Shown here: positions 19,030 through 27,293 of the stretch, one piece after another
Position numbering within the stretch: position 1 is the stretch's first letter
How the letters are laid out: every line of letters begins with the position of its first letter
Assembly: GCA_964521625.1 (NCBI GenBank)
Contig: CAZFSM010000012.1
Coordinates: 58,924 to 122,923 of the forward strand
Length of the DNA stretch: 64,000 bases
Direction of reading: 5' to 3'
From: UBA1444 sp964521625
Lineage (GTDB): Bacteria > Bacillota > Negativicutes > UBA1444
The notes under the pieces: model-generated
The model's database searches: none
What the model was told of the DNA's origin: nothing
What the model saw: the letters and a program-made list of their open reading frames with translations, nothing else
Translations under genes and position numbers: made by a program

Positions 19030-19600
19030 CACTCCTAAATTTTTAAAAATAGAGGGCAGTAATTGATTCTGGTGCCAAAAGTCTCTTACTGATATTTTCA
19101 CCACAATTCGTATCGACTTGCGTCATTGATTTGCTGGTCGGCCTCAAACGTTTCTTCCGCCACTGCGAGGCCTAAAATCGGCATCCTTGCCGATTTTACC
19201 ATCCAAATCCGTTCCGCTCGTCGACGAATTGTAAGCTGAAAATCAAATGAATTCGACTATTTTGGCAACCAAAATCTCATGCAATGATGTTTTGGCAGTA
19301 GAACCATTAGCAAAAGGCTAATTGCCGAAACCACAAGCCCTACAAGGGAACCGCTGAAATAACGGAGATTGCTTTGGATTGGAGTCGTAGCATTCGCCGA
19401 CGAAGCGACGCAGTTTTGCCTGGGCAAATCAACAAGGATGTTGATTTGAGACCAGAAGCGATGGATGAAGCTTTTCTGGGCGACCAGAAAAACCAGTCGC
19501 AAGACGCTGCGAATCAAGACTCCTTTCGATAGCAATCGGGTTATTCAGCGTTCCCGCATACGTCGATCGCCGAAACGCAGCTGCAACGCTGCAGATGCGC
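19030..19600 (-). other. Gene-free, hairpin-rich segment between secA and prfB
   Basis: About 590 bp without a convincing gene separate secA from prfB, while neighbouring genes are tightly packed. It holds several perfect hairpins. H1 is 19173-19198 (10-bp stem, loop ATCCTT), H2 is 19425-19448 (9-bp stem, loop AAGGAT), H3 is 19472-19491 (8-bp stem, GCGA loop) and H4 is 19259-19275 (7-bp stem). H1 and the reverse complement of H2 are the same hairpin (AAATC-NN-C-ATCCTT-G-NN-GATTT) with GG/CC changed to AA/TT, a compensatory change. Their loops are complementary on one strand. It may be a structured RNA or a pair of inverted REP-like elements. Confidence 0.5.
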
Positions 19601-19615
19601 CGTCTGGAAATCCTG

Positions 19616-22117
19616 CTACTTAGCGCCGCAGCACTTTTTATACTTCTTACCGCTGCCGCAGGGACAGGCATCATTGCGGCCAATCGCATCCTTGCTTCGC
19701 ACCGGTTCTTTGGGCAGCGGTTCGTCGCCATGCACCTCTGTCGCCTGGGCCAGGCGGTCTTCGACCTGAGTCACGATATTGACCCGATAGATATAGCGAA
19801 CGATATCTTCCTGGATACTTTCAATCATCTGTCCGAACATATCGAAGGCTTCAATCTTGTATTCGATGAGCGGATCTTTCTGGCCGTAGGCGCGCAAGCC
19901 GATACCCTGGCGCAGCATGTCCATCGCGTCCAGGTGTTCCATCCATTTGGCGTCAACCACCTTGAGCATGACCACTTTTTCCAGATCTCGCATGTTTTCG
20001 GCGCCGAACAGCAATTCGCGACGATCATAGTTCTCGTTGGCCGCATCGATCAGCTCTTCACGCAGTTCATCACGACTCATCGTTTCCAGTTCGGCTTTTT
20101 TCAGATCGCCTGCCGCTGCAAACAAATCCTCGGCATATTCGATCAGAGCGTCAAAACCCCAGTCTTCCGGATGGGTTTTTTCATCGGCAAACAACTGCAG
20201 ACCCCGGTCTGCCAGCTTGTCGATCATAAAGAAGATATTTTCGCGCAGGTTTTCGCCGTGCAGTATCTGGCGGCGCTGTCCGTAAATAACTTCCCGCTGC
20301 TGATTCATTACGTCGTCATATTCCAGCACGTGTTTCCGGGTATTGAAGTGGTGGGCTTCGACTTTCTTCTGCGCCTGTTCGATCGAACGCGAAATCAGCG
20401 AATGCTCGATCGGCTCGTCTTCTTCCATGCCTAGTTTGTCCATTAACGTCGAGATATTGTCGGCGCCAAACAGGCGCATCAGGTCGTCTTCCAGTGACAA
20501 ATAGAATCGGGATGAGCCCTGGTCGCCCTGACGACCGGACCGACCGCGCAACTGATTGTCGATCCGGCGGCTTTCATGCCGTTCCGTACCGATGATGTGC
20601 AGACCGCCCAGCGCCGGCACCCCTTCGCCCAGCACGATGTCAGTACCGCGACCGGCCATATTGGTGGCAATCGTCACGGCGCCGCGTTGTCCAGCCTGCG
20701 AAATAATCTGCGCTTCCATCTCGTGGAACTTGGCATTCAGCACATTATGCACTACGCCCTGCCGTTTCAGCATATCCGATAGCGCTTCCGACTGAACGAT
20801 CGAAGTGGTCCCCACCAGCACTGGCTGCCCTTTGGCATACAGTTCGGCGATTTCATTCACCGCCGCCTTGTATTTGGCCCGCTTGGTCTTGTAGATCACA
20901 TCGGGGAAATCGGTTCGGACCATCGGTTGATGCGTCGGCATCATGATGACGTCCAGCCCATAAATCTTGCGGAATTCCTGTTCCTCGGTCTTGGCCGTAC
21001 CTGTCATGCCGGCCAGTTTTTTATACATACGGAAATAGTTCTGGAAAGTAATCGTCGCCAGCGTCTGACTCTCGCGTTCGATCTTTACGCCTTCCTTGGC
21101 CTCGATCGCCTGGTGCAGCCCGTCGGAATAGCGACGGCCAAACATCAGTCGCCCGGTAAACTCATCGACGATAATCACTTCGCCGTCTTTCACCACATAG
21201 TCCTTGTCGCGGTGCATCAGAGCATGCGCCCGCAGGGCCTGGTTGAAGTGATGCGACAGCTCCATGTTTTCGTTCTCATACAGGTTTTTCACGTTCAGCG
21301 CCCGCTCGGCTTTGGCGATGCCAGTCTCCGTCGGCGCCACTGTATGCAGTTTCTCGTCAATCGTGTAGTCTTCGGTTTCGCGCAGTTTTGGCACAACCTT
21401 GGCCAGCACATAATAGAGATCGGTCGATTTTTCACCCGGTCCGGAAATGATTAGCGGCGTACGCGCTTCATCAATCAAAATCGAGTCCACTTCGTCGACA
21501 ATCGCGTAGTGCAACGGGCGCTGCACCATCTGTTCCGCATAAATGACCATGTTGTCACGCAGGTAATCGAAGCCGAATTCATTGTTCGTGCCGTAAGTGA
21601 TATCAGCGGCATAAGCTGCCCGCCGATCAGCAAAATCAAGACCATGGGCGATCAAGCCAACCGACAGGCCCAAAAAGCGATAAATCTGGCCCATCCATTC
21701 ACTGTCACGCTTGGCCAGATAGTCGTTAACCGTAACCAGGTGTACGCCTTTGCCTTCCAATGCATTCAGGTATACCGGCAGCGTCGCCACCAGAGTCTTG
21801 CCTTCGCCGGTTTTCATTTCGGCAATCTTTCCTTCATGCAGGGCCACGCCGCCGAGCAGTTGCACATCAAAATGACGCATGCCAGTTGTCCGCACCGACG
21901 CTTCCCGTACCACGGCGAAAGCTTCCGGCAACAACAGTTCCAATGTTTCGCCATCTTCCAGACGTTTTCGGAACTCAACTGTTTTTGCCGCCAACGATGC
22001 GTCGCTGAGTTTTTTCAGCGCCGGTTCCAATTCATTAACCCGGTCGACATATTCCTGCATGCGGCGAATCTCATTCTCGTTATCATCACCAAATATTTTT
22101 TTCAAAAAACCAAACAA
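19616..22117 (-). CDS. secA: SecA, preprotein translocase ATPase
   Basis: SecA drives secretory proteins through SecYEG. It is full length (833 aa), with Walker A MKTGEGKTLVA (around 100-110), DEVDSILIDEARTPLIISG, helicase motifs (GTDIVLGEG, GRSGRQGD) and the C-terminal zinc finger CPCGSGKKYKKCC used for SecB or phospholipid contact. The start is TTG 22117 with AAGGAG nine nt upstream. It is followed by the hairpin-rich segment before prfB. Confidence 0.98.
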   Translation of the reverse strand: MFGFLKKIFGDDNENEIRRMQEYVDRVNELEPALKKLSDASLAAKTVEFRKRLEDGETLELLLPEAFAVVREASVRTTGMRHFDVQLLGGVALHEGKIAEMKTGEGKTLVATLPVYLNALEGKGVHLVTVNDYLAKRDSEWMGQIYRFLGLSVGLIAHGLDFADRRAAYAADITYGTNNEFGFDYLRDNMVIYAEQMVQRPLHYAIVDEVDSILIDEARTPLIISGPGEKSTDLYYVLAKVVPKLRETEDYTIDEKLHTVAPTETGIAKAERALNVKNLYENENMELSHHFNQALRAHALMHRDKDYVVKDGEVIIVDEFTGRLMFGRRYSDGLHQAIEAKEGVKIERESQTLATITFQNYFRMYKKLAGMTGTAKTEEQEFRKIYGLDVIMMPTHQPMVRTDFPDVIYKTKRAKYKAAVNEIAELYAKGQPVLVGTTSIVQSEALSDMLKRQGVVHNVLNAKFHEMEAQIISQAGQRGAVTIATNMAGRGTDIVLGEGVPALGGLHIIGTERHESRRIDNQLRGRSGRQGDQGSSRFYLSLEDDLMRLFGADNISTLMDKLGMEEDEPIEHSLISRSIEQAQKKVEAHHFNTRKHVLEYDDVMNQQREVIYGQRRQILHGENLRENIFFMIDKLADRGLQLFADEKTHPEDWGFDALIEYAEDLFAAAGDLKKAELETMSRDELREELIDAANENYDRRELLFGAENMRDLEKVVMLKVVDAKWMEHLDAMDMLRQGIGLRAYGQKDPLIEYKIEAFDMFGQMIESIQEDIVRYIYRVNIVTQVEDRLAQATEVHGDEPLPKEPVRSKDAIGRNDACPCGSGKKYKKCCGAK

Positions 22118-22173
22118 ACTTGATCACTCCTTTGCCTATCTAAGATATTTTATCAGAGTCCCCTATAAAGTGC

Positions 22174-22216
22174 AAAAAAAGCCCCCGGTCATCGCCGGGG
22201 CGATAGCCGGGGAGCT
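22174..22216 (-). terminator. Terminator after hpf
   Basis: Minus strand: a GC-rich stem (CCCCGG with CCGGGG, and an inner ATCGCC/GGCGAT) ends in GGGGGC followed by seven T. It lies between the hpf stop and secA. Confidence 0.9.
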
Positions 22217-22245
22217 CTTGCTTACCCGATAGGCAATCCGTTTGC

Positions 22246-22773
22246 TTAGAATTCGGGTTCGAGCAGACCAAATTGTCCGTCCTTACGCCGATACACCAAA
22301 TTCACCTGTTCGGTCTCGATGTTGAGGAACATAAAGAAGTCATGGTGCAGCAAATTCATCTGCATAATCGCTTCTTCCGGGTCCATCGGCTTGACAGCGA
22401 ACTTCTTGGTCCGGACTACCCCTTCATCCTCCGCTTCAGGTACGACAACCGTCGAGGCCACATCGGCCCGGAACCCGCCGCCACGGAATTTTTTGGACAA
22501 CTTTGTTTTGTGCTTCTCGATTTGCTTCTCAATTTTGTCCATAACCTGATCAATCGAGGTATACATATCTGAGGTTGATTCTTCACCGCGGAGCAGAATC
22601 CCATCCACCGGGACGGTCACCTCAACTTGGTGGTGCCCTTTTTCTACTTTGAGAATAACGGCAATATCACCTGTTTTGTCAAAATACTTGGTAACTTTTT
22701 TGACCCGTTTTTCGACGTAGTCTTTTAATGCGGGGGTAATGTCGAGATTTTTGCCGCGTACACTAATAGCCAT
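22246..22773 (-). CDS. hpf: Ribosome hibernation-promoting factor, long form
   Basis: This 175-residue protein has an N-terminal HPF/RaiA domain (MAISVRGKNLDITPALKDYVEKRVKK...) and the C-terminal dimerisation domain (about 118-175, KPMDPEEAIMQMNLLHHDFFMFLN). That makes it the long form, which by family knowledge forms 100S ribosome dimers in stationary phase. It is a single gene with its own terminator, downstream of the cold-shock gene. Confidence 0.96.
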   Translation of the reverse strand: MAISVRGKNLDITPALKDYVEKRVKKVTKYFDKTGDIAVILKVEKGHHQVEVTVPVDGILLRGEESTSDMYTSIDQVMDKIEKQIEKHKTKLSKKFRGGGFRADVASTVVVPEAEDEGVVRTKKFAVKPMDPEEAIMQMNLLHHDFFMFLNIETEQVNLVYRRKDGQFGLLEPEF

Positions 22774-22843
22774 GAGTTTTAGTCTCCTTTCATGATCTAT
22801 GCTATTAATATTCGCTGCTTCACGGTGAAACTCCTGCGAAAAA

Positions 22844-23041
22844 CTATAATTTCACAACATGAATCGCTTCTTTACGGTTTTCTGCCGTTACCACATCATA
22901 TTGAACCGCCTGTCCTGACTCCAGGCAACGGTAACCCTTCGCATCAATCGCCGAGTAATGCACGAATACGTCCTCACCATCTTCCTGCTTGATAAAACCA
23001 TAGCCCCGTTCCCCGCTAAACCACTTGACCTTTCCCGTCAT
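22844..23041 (-). CDS. Cold-shock domain protein
   Basis: This 65-residue single CSD protein has RNP1-like GYGFIK and RNP2-like VFVHYSAI (KWFSGERGYGFIKQEDGEDVFVHYSAI). It is an RNA chaperone by family. GGGGAGG lies before the ATG, after a 5' leader of about 60 nt. The usual KGFGFI is changed to RGYGFI, and the C-terminus (AENRKEAIHVVKL) is ordinary for the family. Confidence 0.95.
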   Translation of the reverse strand: MTGKVKWFSGERGYGFIKQEDGEDVFVHYSAIDAKGYRCLESGQAVQYDVVTAENRKEAIHVVKL

Positions 23042-23094
23042 GATAAAACCTCCCCTGAAAAATAAAATGCCGACCGCGTAAGCAGCCGGTATTT

Positions 23095-23129
23095 ATAAAT
23101 TATCACAATTGGGGCCAATTGGTAAAACA
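23095..23129 (-). promoter_or_regulatory. Promoter region of the cold-shock gene with operator-like palindrome
   Basis: The minus strand carries an extended -10 (TGTGATAAT) with a poor -35 (TTTTAC) 17 bp upstream. The whole spacer is a near-perfect palindrome, CAATTGG-GG-CCAATTG on the plus strand (23106-23121). A repressor bound there would block RNA polymerase. The assignment is tentative. Confidence 0.45.
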
Positions 23130-23288
23130 GGAAAAGGGTCCGCATAATACTTTGAGTAGGAATATATAGGAACGAAAGGATATTGTCCCGAGATTGCTTT
23201 GATTTTCAAAGAATTGCTGCCATAACTGGCCGGTCGAAAAACCGTAACGAACATCGATAAGATATAATGTTAAAATTTCTTATCGACG

Positions 23289-23315
23289 AAAAAGTCCAGA
23301 CATTGCTGTCCGGAC
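23289..23315 (-). terminator. Terminator after the zinc-ribbon gene
   Basis: Minus strand: a 9-bp stem with one G-T pair (GTCCGGACA/TGTCTGGAC) and a GCAA tetraloop is followed by TTTTT. It is about 50 bp past the stop at 23366. The gene-free stretch 23042-23365 otherwise holds only the cold-shock promoter. Confidence 0.88.
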
Positions 23316-23365
23316 AAAGATAACATATATGAATCCGTTTTTCTATCAGAAAGGGCGCCGCTATT

Positions 23366-23656
23366 TTAGCCGCGGTTGGAAGTGAAACAATCCCGGCACA
23401 ATATCGGACGATCATTGCGCGGTTTGAACGGAACTTGCGTTTCCGCTCCACATTGTGCGCATACAGCGTCAAACATTTCCCGAGGGCCAGACGGCGCTCC
23501 GCCATCGCGGCCACGTTTCCGAACATCGCGGCAATCCTTGCAACGAACCGGCTCGTTTTCGAAGCCTTTTTCCGCATAGAATTGTTGCTCGCCGGTTGTG
23601 AATACGAAATCTTTGCCACAGTCCTTGCACTTGAGTGTTTTGTCCTCGAACGCCAT
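23366..23656 (-). CDS. Zinc-ribbon domain protein
   Basis: This 96-residue protein has two CxxC-type ribbons: LKCKDCGKDFVFTTGEQQFY with VRCKDCR, then VCAQCGAE with ILCRDC. The first matches the 'probable zinc-ribbon' family (zf-trcl: DKTLKCKDCGKDFVFT.GEQ.FY..KG), small proteins with no settled role. The ATG has a G-rich upstream (AAGGTGAGGGGATTGGGG). The preceding 300 bp contain a promoter and a highly structured RNA. Confidence 0.88.
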   Translation of the reverse strand: MAFEDKTLKCKDCGKDFVFTTGEQQFYAEKGFENEPVRCKDCRDVRKRGRDGGAPSGPREMFDAVCAQCGAETQVPFKPRNDRPILCRDCFTSNRG

Positions 23657-23692
23657 TACCCCAATCCCCTCACCTTGTTTGAAATTAAAGAA

Positions 23693-23911
23693 CCCTGCTT
23701 AGCCGACCTGGTCTTTTACCCCACACTCGCCTGCTGGAAGGTTTGCTACCCGGCAATCGCCTCTCACTACTACTTCTCTCGGATCGAAATCCGGCAGGGC
23801 TTATTTCTAAGCCGCACCATGCTCAAAGCCGCTTTGGGCTCCTTACGTGGATCGTTTCGCCTGCGACTGGCATCGATTTTCAACCACGGACCTAAGCAAA
23901 AGGTACTTTAT
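23693..23911 (-). ncRNA. Structured RNA upstream of the zinc-ribbon gene, possibly a raiA-motif RNA
   Basis: From the promoter's expected start (about 23911) the minus-strand RNA folds compactly. Its 5' part (TTTTGCTTAG, 23901-23892) pairs with CTAAGCAGGG (23702-23693), closing about 220 nt. Inner hairpins include GGCTT-N6-AAGCC and GCCCAAAG-CGG-CTTTGAGC. The 3' part has GTGTGGGGTAAAAGACCAG, which resembles what I recall of the raiA RNA motif. Size, one-ended closure and the nearby hpf (raiA) gene on the same strand fit. No T-rich terminator follows, so it may instead be a leader. The family name is a guess; the structure is visible. Confidence 0.5.
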
Positions 23912-23917
23912 GCCACA

Positions 23918-23946
23918 ATTATAATCAGTTCTTCCAGATAAAGCAA
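23918..23946 (-). promoter_or_regulatory. Sigma-A promoter of the structured RNA / zinc-ribbon gene
   Basis: Minus strand TTGCTT (23946-23941), 17-bp spacer, TATAAT (23923-23918). The -10 is perfect. The expected start is near 23911, at the edge of the folded RNA. Confidence 0.75.
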
Positions 23947-23963
23947 GGAAAAGTGTGAAAATT

Positions 23964-24284
23964 TCAACCGGAGAAATCAGCGCGAAAGCTCTGTGGCGCT
24001 GAATAGGCTGCGTTGTATGAGTTCCGCACCTGCCGTTGCTGGGTCAGACGGTTCATGCTTCCCCGCAGCTGCGTGGACATTTGGGCATCTGCGTCCTGCA
24101 CTTCGCAGACCATTTCGCGACCGGCTTCGGTCTGCAGATATTCAAAGTCAGCCGCTTCTTCGATCATTACCTGCAGTTGTAGACGCTGGTTCTGCAACTC
24201 ATAAAACATATCCAGCTCATGTTGGGCGATAAATATCGCCATTTCACGGGTCAAAAAACAGTAATCCAGCCAAAGATTTTCCAT
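23964..24284 (-). CDS. fliT: FliT-like flagellar protein
   Basis: This is a small helical protein (106 aa from ATG 24284; a GTG at 24293 is also open) directly after fliS. Two helices (about 4-75) and a Gln-rich tail fit FliT, the chaperone that binds FliD or export components. Sequence alone is weakly diagnostic; the call rests on size, helicity and the fliD-fliS-fliT order. AGGGAAG lies 8 nt before the ATG, overlapping the fliS stop. Confidence 0.65.
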   Translation of the reverse strand: MENLWLDYCFLTREMAIFIAQHELDMFYELQNQRLQLQVMIEEAADFEYLQTEAGREMVCEVQDADAQMSTQLRGSMNRLTQQRQVRNSYNAAYSAPQSFRADFSG

Positions 24285-24289
24285 TATTA

Positions 24290-24841
24290 TCACTTCCCTG
24301 TCGGCATATTGTCCATGCTTTGCAAGGTCAACTTCACCGCGCCGGTCTGCTCCGCAGTCATATTATTGTCACCACCGACCGAAGCCAATGATAATTTGAC
24401 AGCGCCCGCATGATCGGCTTTTGTCACTCCATTGGTCGGCGCACAGGTTCCGTTTTCCGCCTGCGCCTTCTTCATCGCTTCACACCAGGTATCACGCAGT
24501 TCAATCAGCAACGTTTTCGCTTCTTCCAACTGAGTAACATCTTTTTTCAGGTTGGCTTCATTGAGTCGAAAGTTGATGTAATCATATAACTGATACAAAT
24601 TCTGGGCAATTTCATACTGCATATCTAGTGTGTCAATCAGATACAACACAATATCCTGCGCCCGCAAATGCGCTTTATGTGAGTCATCGTAACGACCTTC
24701 TTCAACAGCCTTGATATTCTCGGCCACGAACCGGGCAGCGCCGGAATATAGCATCAAGGTCAATTGTTCCGGCCCTGCATTTTTGACCTGTTGATTTTTA
24801 TAGGCAGCCGCTTGATGTCCGGCATTCGCATAAGCATTCAT
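24290..24841 (-). CDS. fliS: FliS, flagellin export chaperone
   Basis: FliS keeps flagellin unfolded for export. The first ~125 residues match the family (AYKNQQVKNAGPEQLTLMLYSGAARFV..., ...YDYINFRLNEANL). At 183 aa it is longer than the usual ~130. The extra C-terminal 55 residues contain two similar segments (AGAVKLSLASVGGDNN and TGAVKLTLQSMDNMP), an internal duplication. The longer tail may relate to the unusually large flagellins, which is speculative. Confidence 0.92.
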   Translation of the reverse strand: MNAYANAGHQAAAYKNQQVKNAGPEQLTLMLYSGAARFVAENIKAVEEGRYDDSHKAHLRAQDIVLYLIDTLDMQYEIAQNLYQLYDYINFRLNEANLKKDVTQLEEAKTLLIELRDTWCEAMKKAQAENGTCAPTNGVTKADHAGAVKLSLASVGGDNNMTAEQTGAVKLTLQSMDNMPTGK

Positions 24842-24913
24842 AATGGAGTTCCTCCCAATCCCTTAACCCTAATCGACAGCTGTTATCATTTGGTCCAGAT
24901 CGCTCAATTTCCG

Positions 24914-26764
24914 CTACTTGGAACTCGACTGCCCCGTCTGTTGGGCTAGCCAACTGCTTTGCGAGCTTAGTTTTTGCAATGCCGTTTCCATCGCACTAAA
25001 CTGATTGTAATAGCGAGTCTCTTCATCATTCATTTTCCGGGTCAGCTCATAGATTTTTTTACCGTATTCGTTGATGCGTTCGCCGAGATTACTTGTTGAA
25101 ACATCGGTGCCAACCAATCCCGCTTCGCTGGTGATATTTTTCTTGCCAGCATCCATGACGACTTTGAGCCGGACGGCAACCCCCTGTTTTGCAGTAGTTG
25201 TTCCAGTTGTGCCAAACACTTTTTTTAGCGCATCCGGATCAGCTGTCAGCGCTTCCCGCAGCTTACTTTCATCCAGGTATAGTTTGCCGCCTTCCTGGTA
25301 AGCTTCCCAAGAGGGACCGGTGGTAATCCCAAGTGACGCCGCCGTCTTATACTTGTAATCTTTTGGTAAGCCTGAAACCGGTTGGGATATGGCAGTACGC
25401 ATCTCGTCGAGGATTGTACCGAGGATTGGCGAACGGCTTAGCATGCCTGCTTTGGCTTTGGTCTCCCATGCCTTGATCTGGTCATCGCTCATCGCTTTTC
25501 GCTGTTCATCCGTCAGTGGTTGGTAGTATGAAAATCCGTTTCGCGTGCTGGAGCTCTGTTTGGGTCGGGTTTCCTTGTACTCGGTTAAGATTTCTTTCAA
25601 AGTCGAGTTGTACTTATCAACAAACGCCTTGGCATTTTCGACGGCTTTGTCTATGTCCGAAACGACATCGATATTGGTCGTGCCTGTTCCTTTCAACGTA
25701 TAGGTCACGCCAGCCATCGTAAAGGTATTGTCAAGCACATGCATGTTGGTAGCGCCGTCAATGTCGACAATCGCATCCTGGCCGAGCATCATCCGCGAAT
25801 CCGCCGCCATGACTTTGAGATTGTTGGTCAGAAATGCCAGTCCGTTTGCGTCACCCGACAAGGTGACTTGCGGTGTCGTGCCTGTCCCGGTAAAAATGAC
25901 CCGATCCAGATCCGCACTGTACGATGCCGTGACCCCCGCATTCAACGCATTAATGTTCGTAACCAACGTATCGATGGATTGATCAGTACTCACATTTAAC
26001 GCGGCTCCATTGACGGAAATATTAAAATTCGTTCCCGCAGTTAAGCCAAATTGGGTCGCCAGCGACGTTTTGGCGTTGCCTGTCGGCGTGATTGTCGCAT
26101 TCGAAGCAACATGGGATGCCAGCGGCATCTTCAGGTTGTTGGTAAAGAAATTCATCCCGGCAGTACTCGTTCCGGCAAAATCAATCCGCGAACCGAAGGT
26201 TCCGTCCCAGGCCCCTTTGGTGGATGTACTTAGAAAGAAACGGTCAACGGCAGTACTGTAAACAGCGGTCACCCCGGCATTGGCGTTGTTGATGCTGCTG
26301 ACAAACGTATTTAGGCTGGCATCCTTGGAAACATTGACTGTTTTTCCGTTGATTACCACGGAAAAATCCGCCGTAATGCCAAACTGAGTCGCCAAGGTCG
26401 TTTTCGCATTACCCGAAGGAGTCACCTGCTCCGCGGAAGCTGTATAGATGCTACTCGCCAGCTGTTTTACCGTCAGTTGATGCGATTTTTTTTCTGTACC
26501 TGAATTCACGGTAGTCGTAGCAACCGACTCATTGGTGTTGTTCGACTTCAATGGCGCCAAATTGGCAACCAGTGTGTTGCTAAACGACGTATCACCCAAC
26601 TCTTTAACCTTGCCATAGATCGTTTGGTAGTCAGTCTGCTTCCACGACAGTATGGTCGATTTTTGTGAAAAGTTAGTGATTTGGGCTTTGCGCGATTTCA
26701 ACATCGCCGTGACCCAGTCGTCAATAGGCAAACCTGTAGCAAGGCCGCTAAGTCTAGTCGCCAC
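24914..26764 (-). CDS. fliD: FliD, flagellar filament cap protein
   Basis: This is the filament cap (about 616 aa). N-terminal FliD domain: ATRLSGLATGLPIDDWVTAMLKSRKAQI. C-terminal domain: long heptad helices (LGERINEYGKKIYELTRKMNDEETRYYNQFSAMETALQKL). The centre (about 130-330) has two tandem copies of a segment beginning NAKT(T/S)LATQFG(I/L)TA that continue with a short Asn/Val-rich part and an NNLK motif. GTG 26764 was preferred (AGGAGG 10 nt upstream); TTG 26770 would add two residues but with only 4 nt spacing. Confidence 0.95.
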   Translation of the reverse strand: MATRLSGLATGLPIDDWVTAMLKSRKAQITNFSQKSTILSWKQTDYQTIYGKVKELGDTSFSNTLVANLAPLKSNNTNESVATTTVNSGTEKKSHQLTVKQLASSIYTASAEQVTPSGNAKTTLATQFGITADFSVVINGKTVNVSKDASLNTFVSSINNANAGVTAVYSTAVDRFFLSTSTKGAWDGTFGSRIDFAGTSTAGMNFFTNNLKMPLASHVASNATITPTGNAKTSLATQFGLTAGTNFNISVNGAALNVSTDQSIDTLVTNINALNAGVTASYSADLDRVIFTGTGTTPQVTLSGDANGLAFLTNNLKVMAADSRMMLGQDAIVDIDGATNMHVLDNTFTMAGVTYTLKGTGTTNIDVVSDIDKAVENAKAFVDKYNSTLKEILTEYKETRPKQSSSTRNGFSYYQPLTDEQRKAMSDDQIKAWETKAKAGMLSRSPILGTILDEMRTAISQPVSGLPKDYKYKTAASLGITTGPSWEAYQEGGKLYLDESKLREALTADPDALKKVFGTTGTTTAKQGVAVRLKVVMDAGKKNITSEAGLVGTDVSTSNLGERINEYGKKIYELTRKMNDEETRYYNQFSAMETALQKLSSQSSWLAQQTGQSSSK

Positions 26765-26810
26765 CGGCAATCATCCTCCTACTATGCTGCCCTTGGGTCA
26801 GGGGAGACCG

Positions 26811-27215
26811 TCAGGCTTTCTTATCCGTCAGAATCCCCACGAATTCACGGATATTGGCGATCATGTCCAGAAACTCTTTGGATGGATATTCGCGCAATAC
26901 CGTCTGGTCTTTTTCGCTGACCAGCTGCACCATCAAGCGATTCGATTTTTGATGCATGGTAAAACGAATGTCCGCCGTCATCAGATCCATGAACTTGTTT
27001 AACGATTCAACCGTATTTTCAACGACCACTTTTTCTTTGTTGTCTTTGTCGGCTTCATATGGGTTAGCAATTCTTTGTTTGGCCTCAGCAGCTTGCACCT
27101 GCAAAACCTGCATCGGCGCTGGGGTTTTTACCTCTGTGGCGGGTGTTGGCGTCCCTGCCTTTTGCCCCGGCATTGTAACATTGGCTACCGGGTTTTGTAC
27201 TGTTCCGACATCCAT
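26811..27215 (-). CDS. flaG: FlaG family flagellar protein
   Basis: This 134-residue protein has a Pro/Ala-rich first half and the FlaG domain in the second (VESLNKFMDLMTADIRFTMHQKSNRLMVQLVSEKDQTVLREYPSKEFLDM). FlaG influences filament length in some bacteria. It is the first gene after a sigma-28 promoter and heads flaG-fliD-fliS-fliT. GGGAGGG precedes the ATG. Confidence 0.93.
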   Translation of the reverse strand: MDVGTVQNPVANVTMPGQKAGTPTPATEVKTPAPMQVLQVQAAEAKQRIANPYEADKDNKEKVVVENTVESLNKFMDLMTADIRFTMHQKSNRLMVQLVSEKDQTVLREYPSKEFLDMIANIREFVGILTDKKA

Positions 27216-27258
27216 GTCGTTTCCCTCCCATAATTAATTTATGGTCTTCCTTTATCTT

Positions 27259-27286
27259 TTATCGGAATATTCGCCATAAAAGTTAA
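27259..27286 (-). promoter_or_regulatory. Sigma-28 promoter of flaG-fliD-fliS-fliT
   Basis: Minus strand TTAA (27286-27283), 16-bp spacer, TCCGATAA (27266-27259). It is close to the TAAA-N15-GCCGATAA consensus and identical in spacing to the two other sites in this window. The start would be about 40 nt before the flaG ATG. Confidence 0.85.
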
Positions 27287-27293
27287 GCGGTTT

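Noticed and set aside
19257..19535. Open frame of 92 codons (minus) with a hydrophobic stretch between secA and prfB
   Set aside because: No ribosome site, the frame runs through several perfect hairpins, and composition fits structured non-coding DNA better than a protein.
23693..23911. 6S RNA as the identity of the structured RNA
   Set aside because: A closing stem exists, but I could not see the central open bubble with a promoter-like composition, and the inner hairpins branch more than in 6S RNA.
23435..23941. Plus-strand frame of 168 codons over the zinc-ribbon gene and its leader
   Set aside because: It is antisense to a conserved gene and a structured RNA, with no ribosome site.
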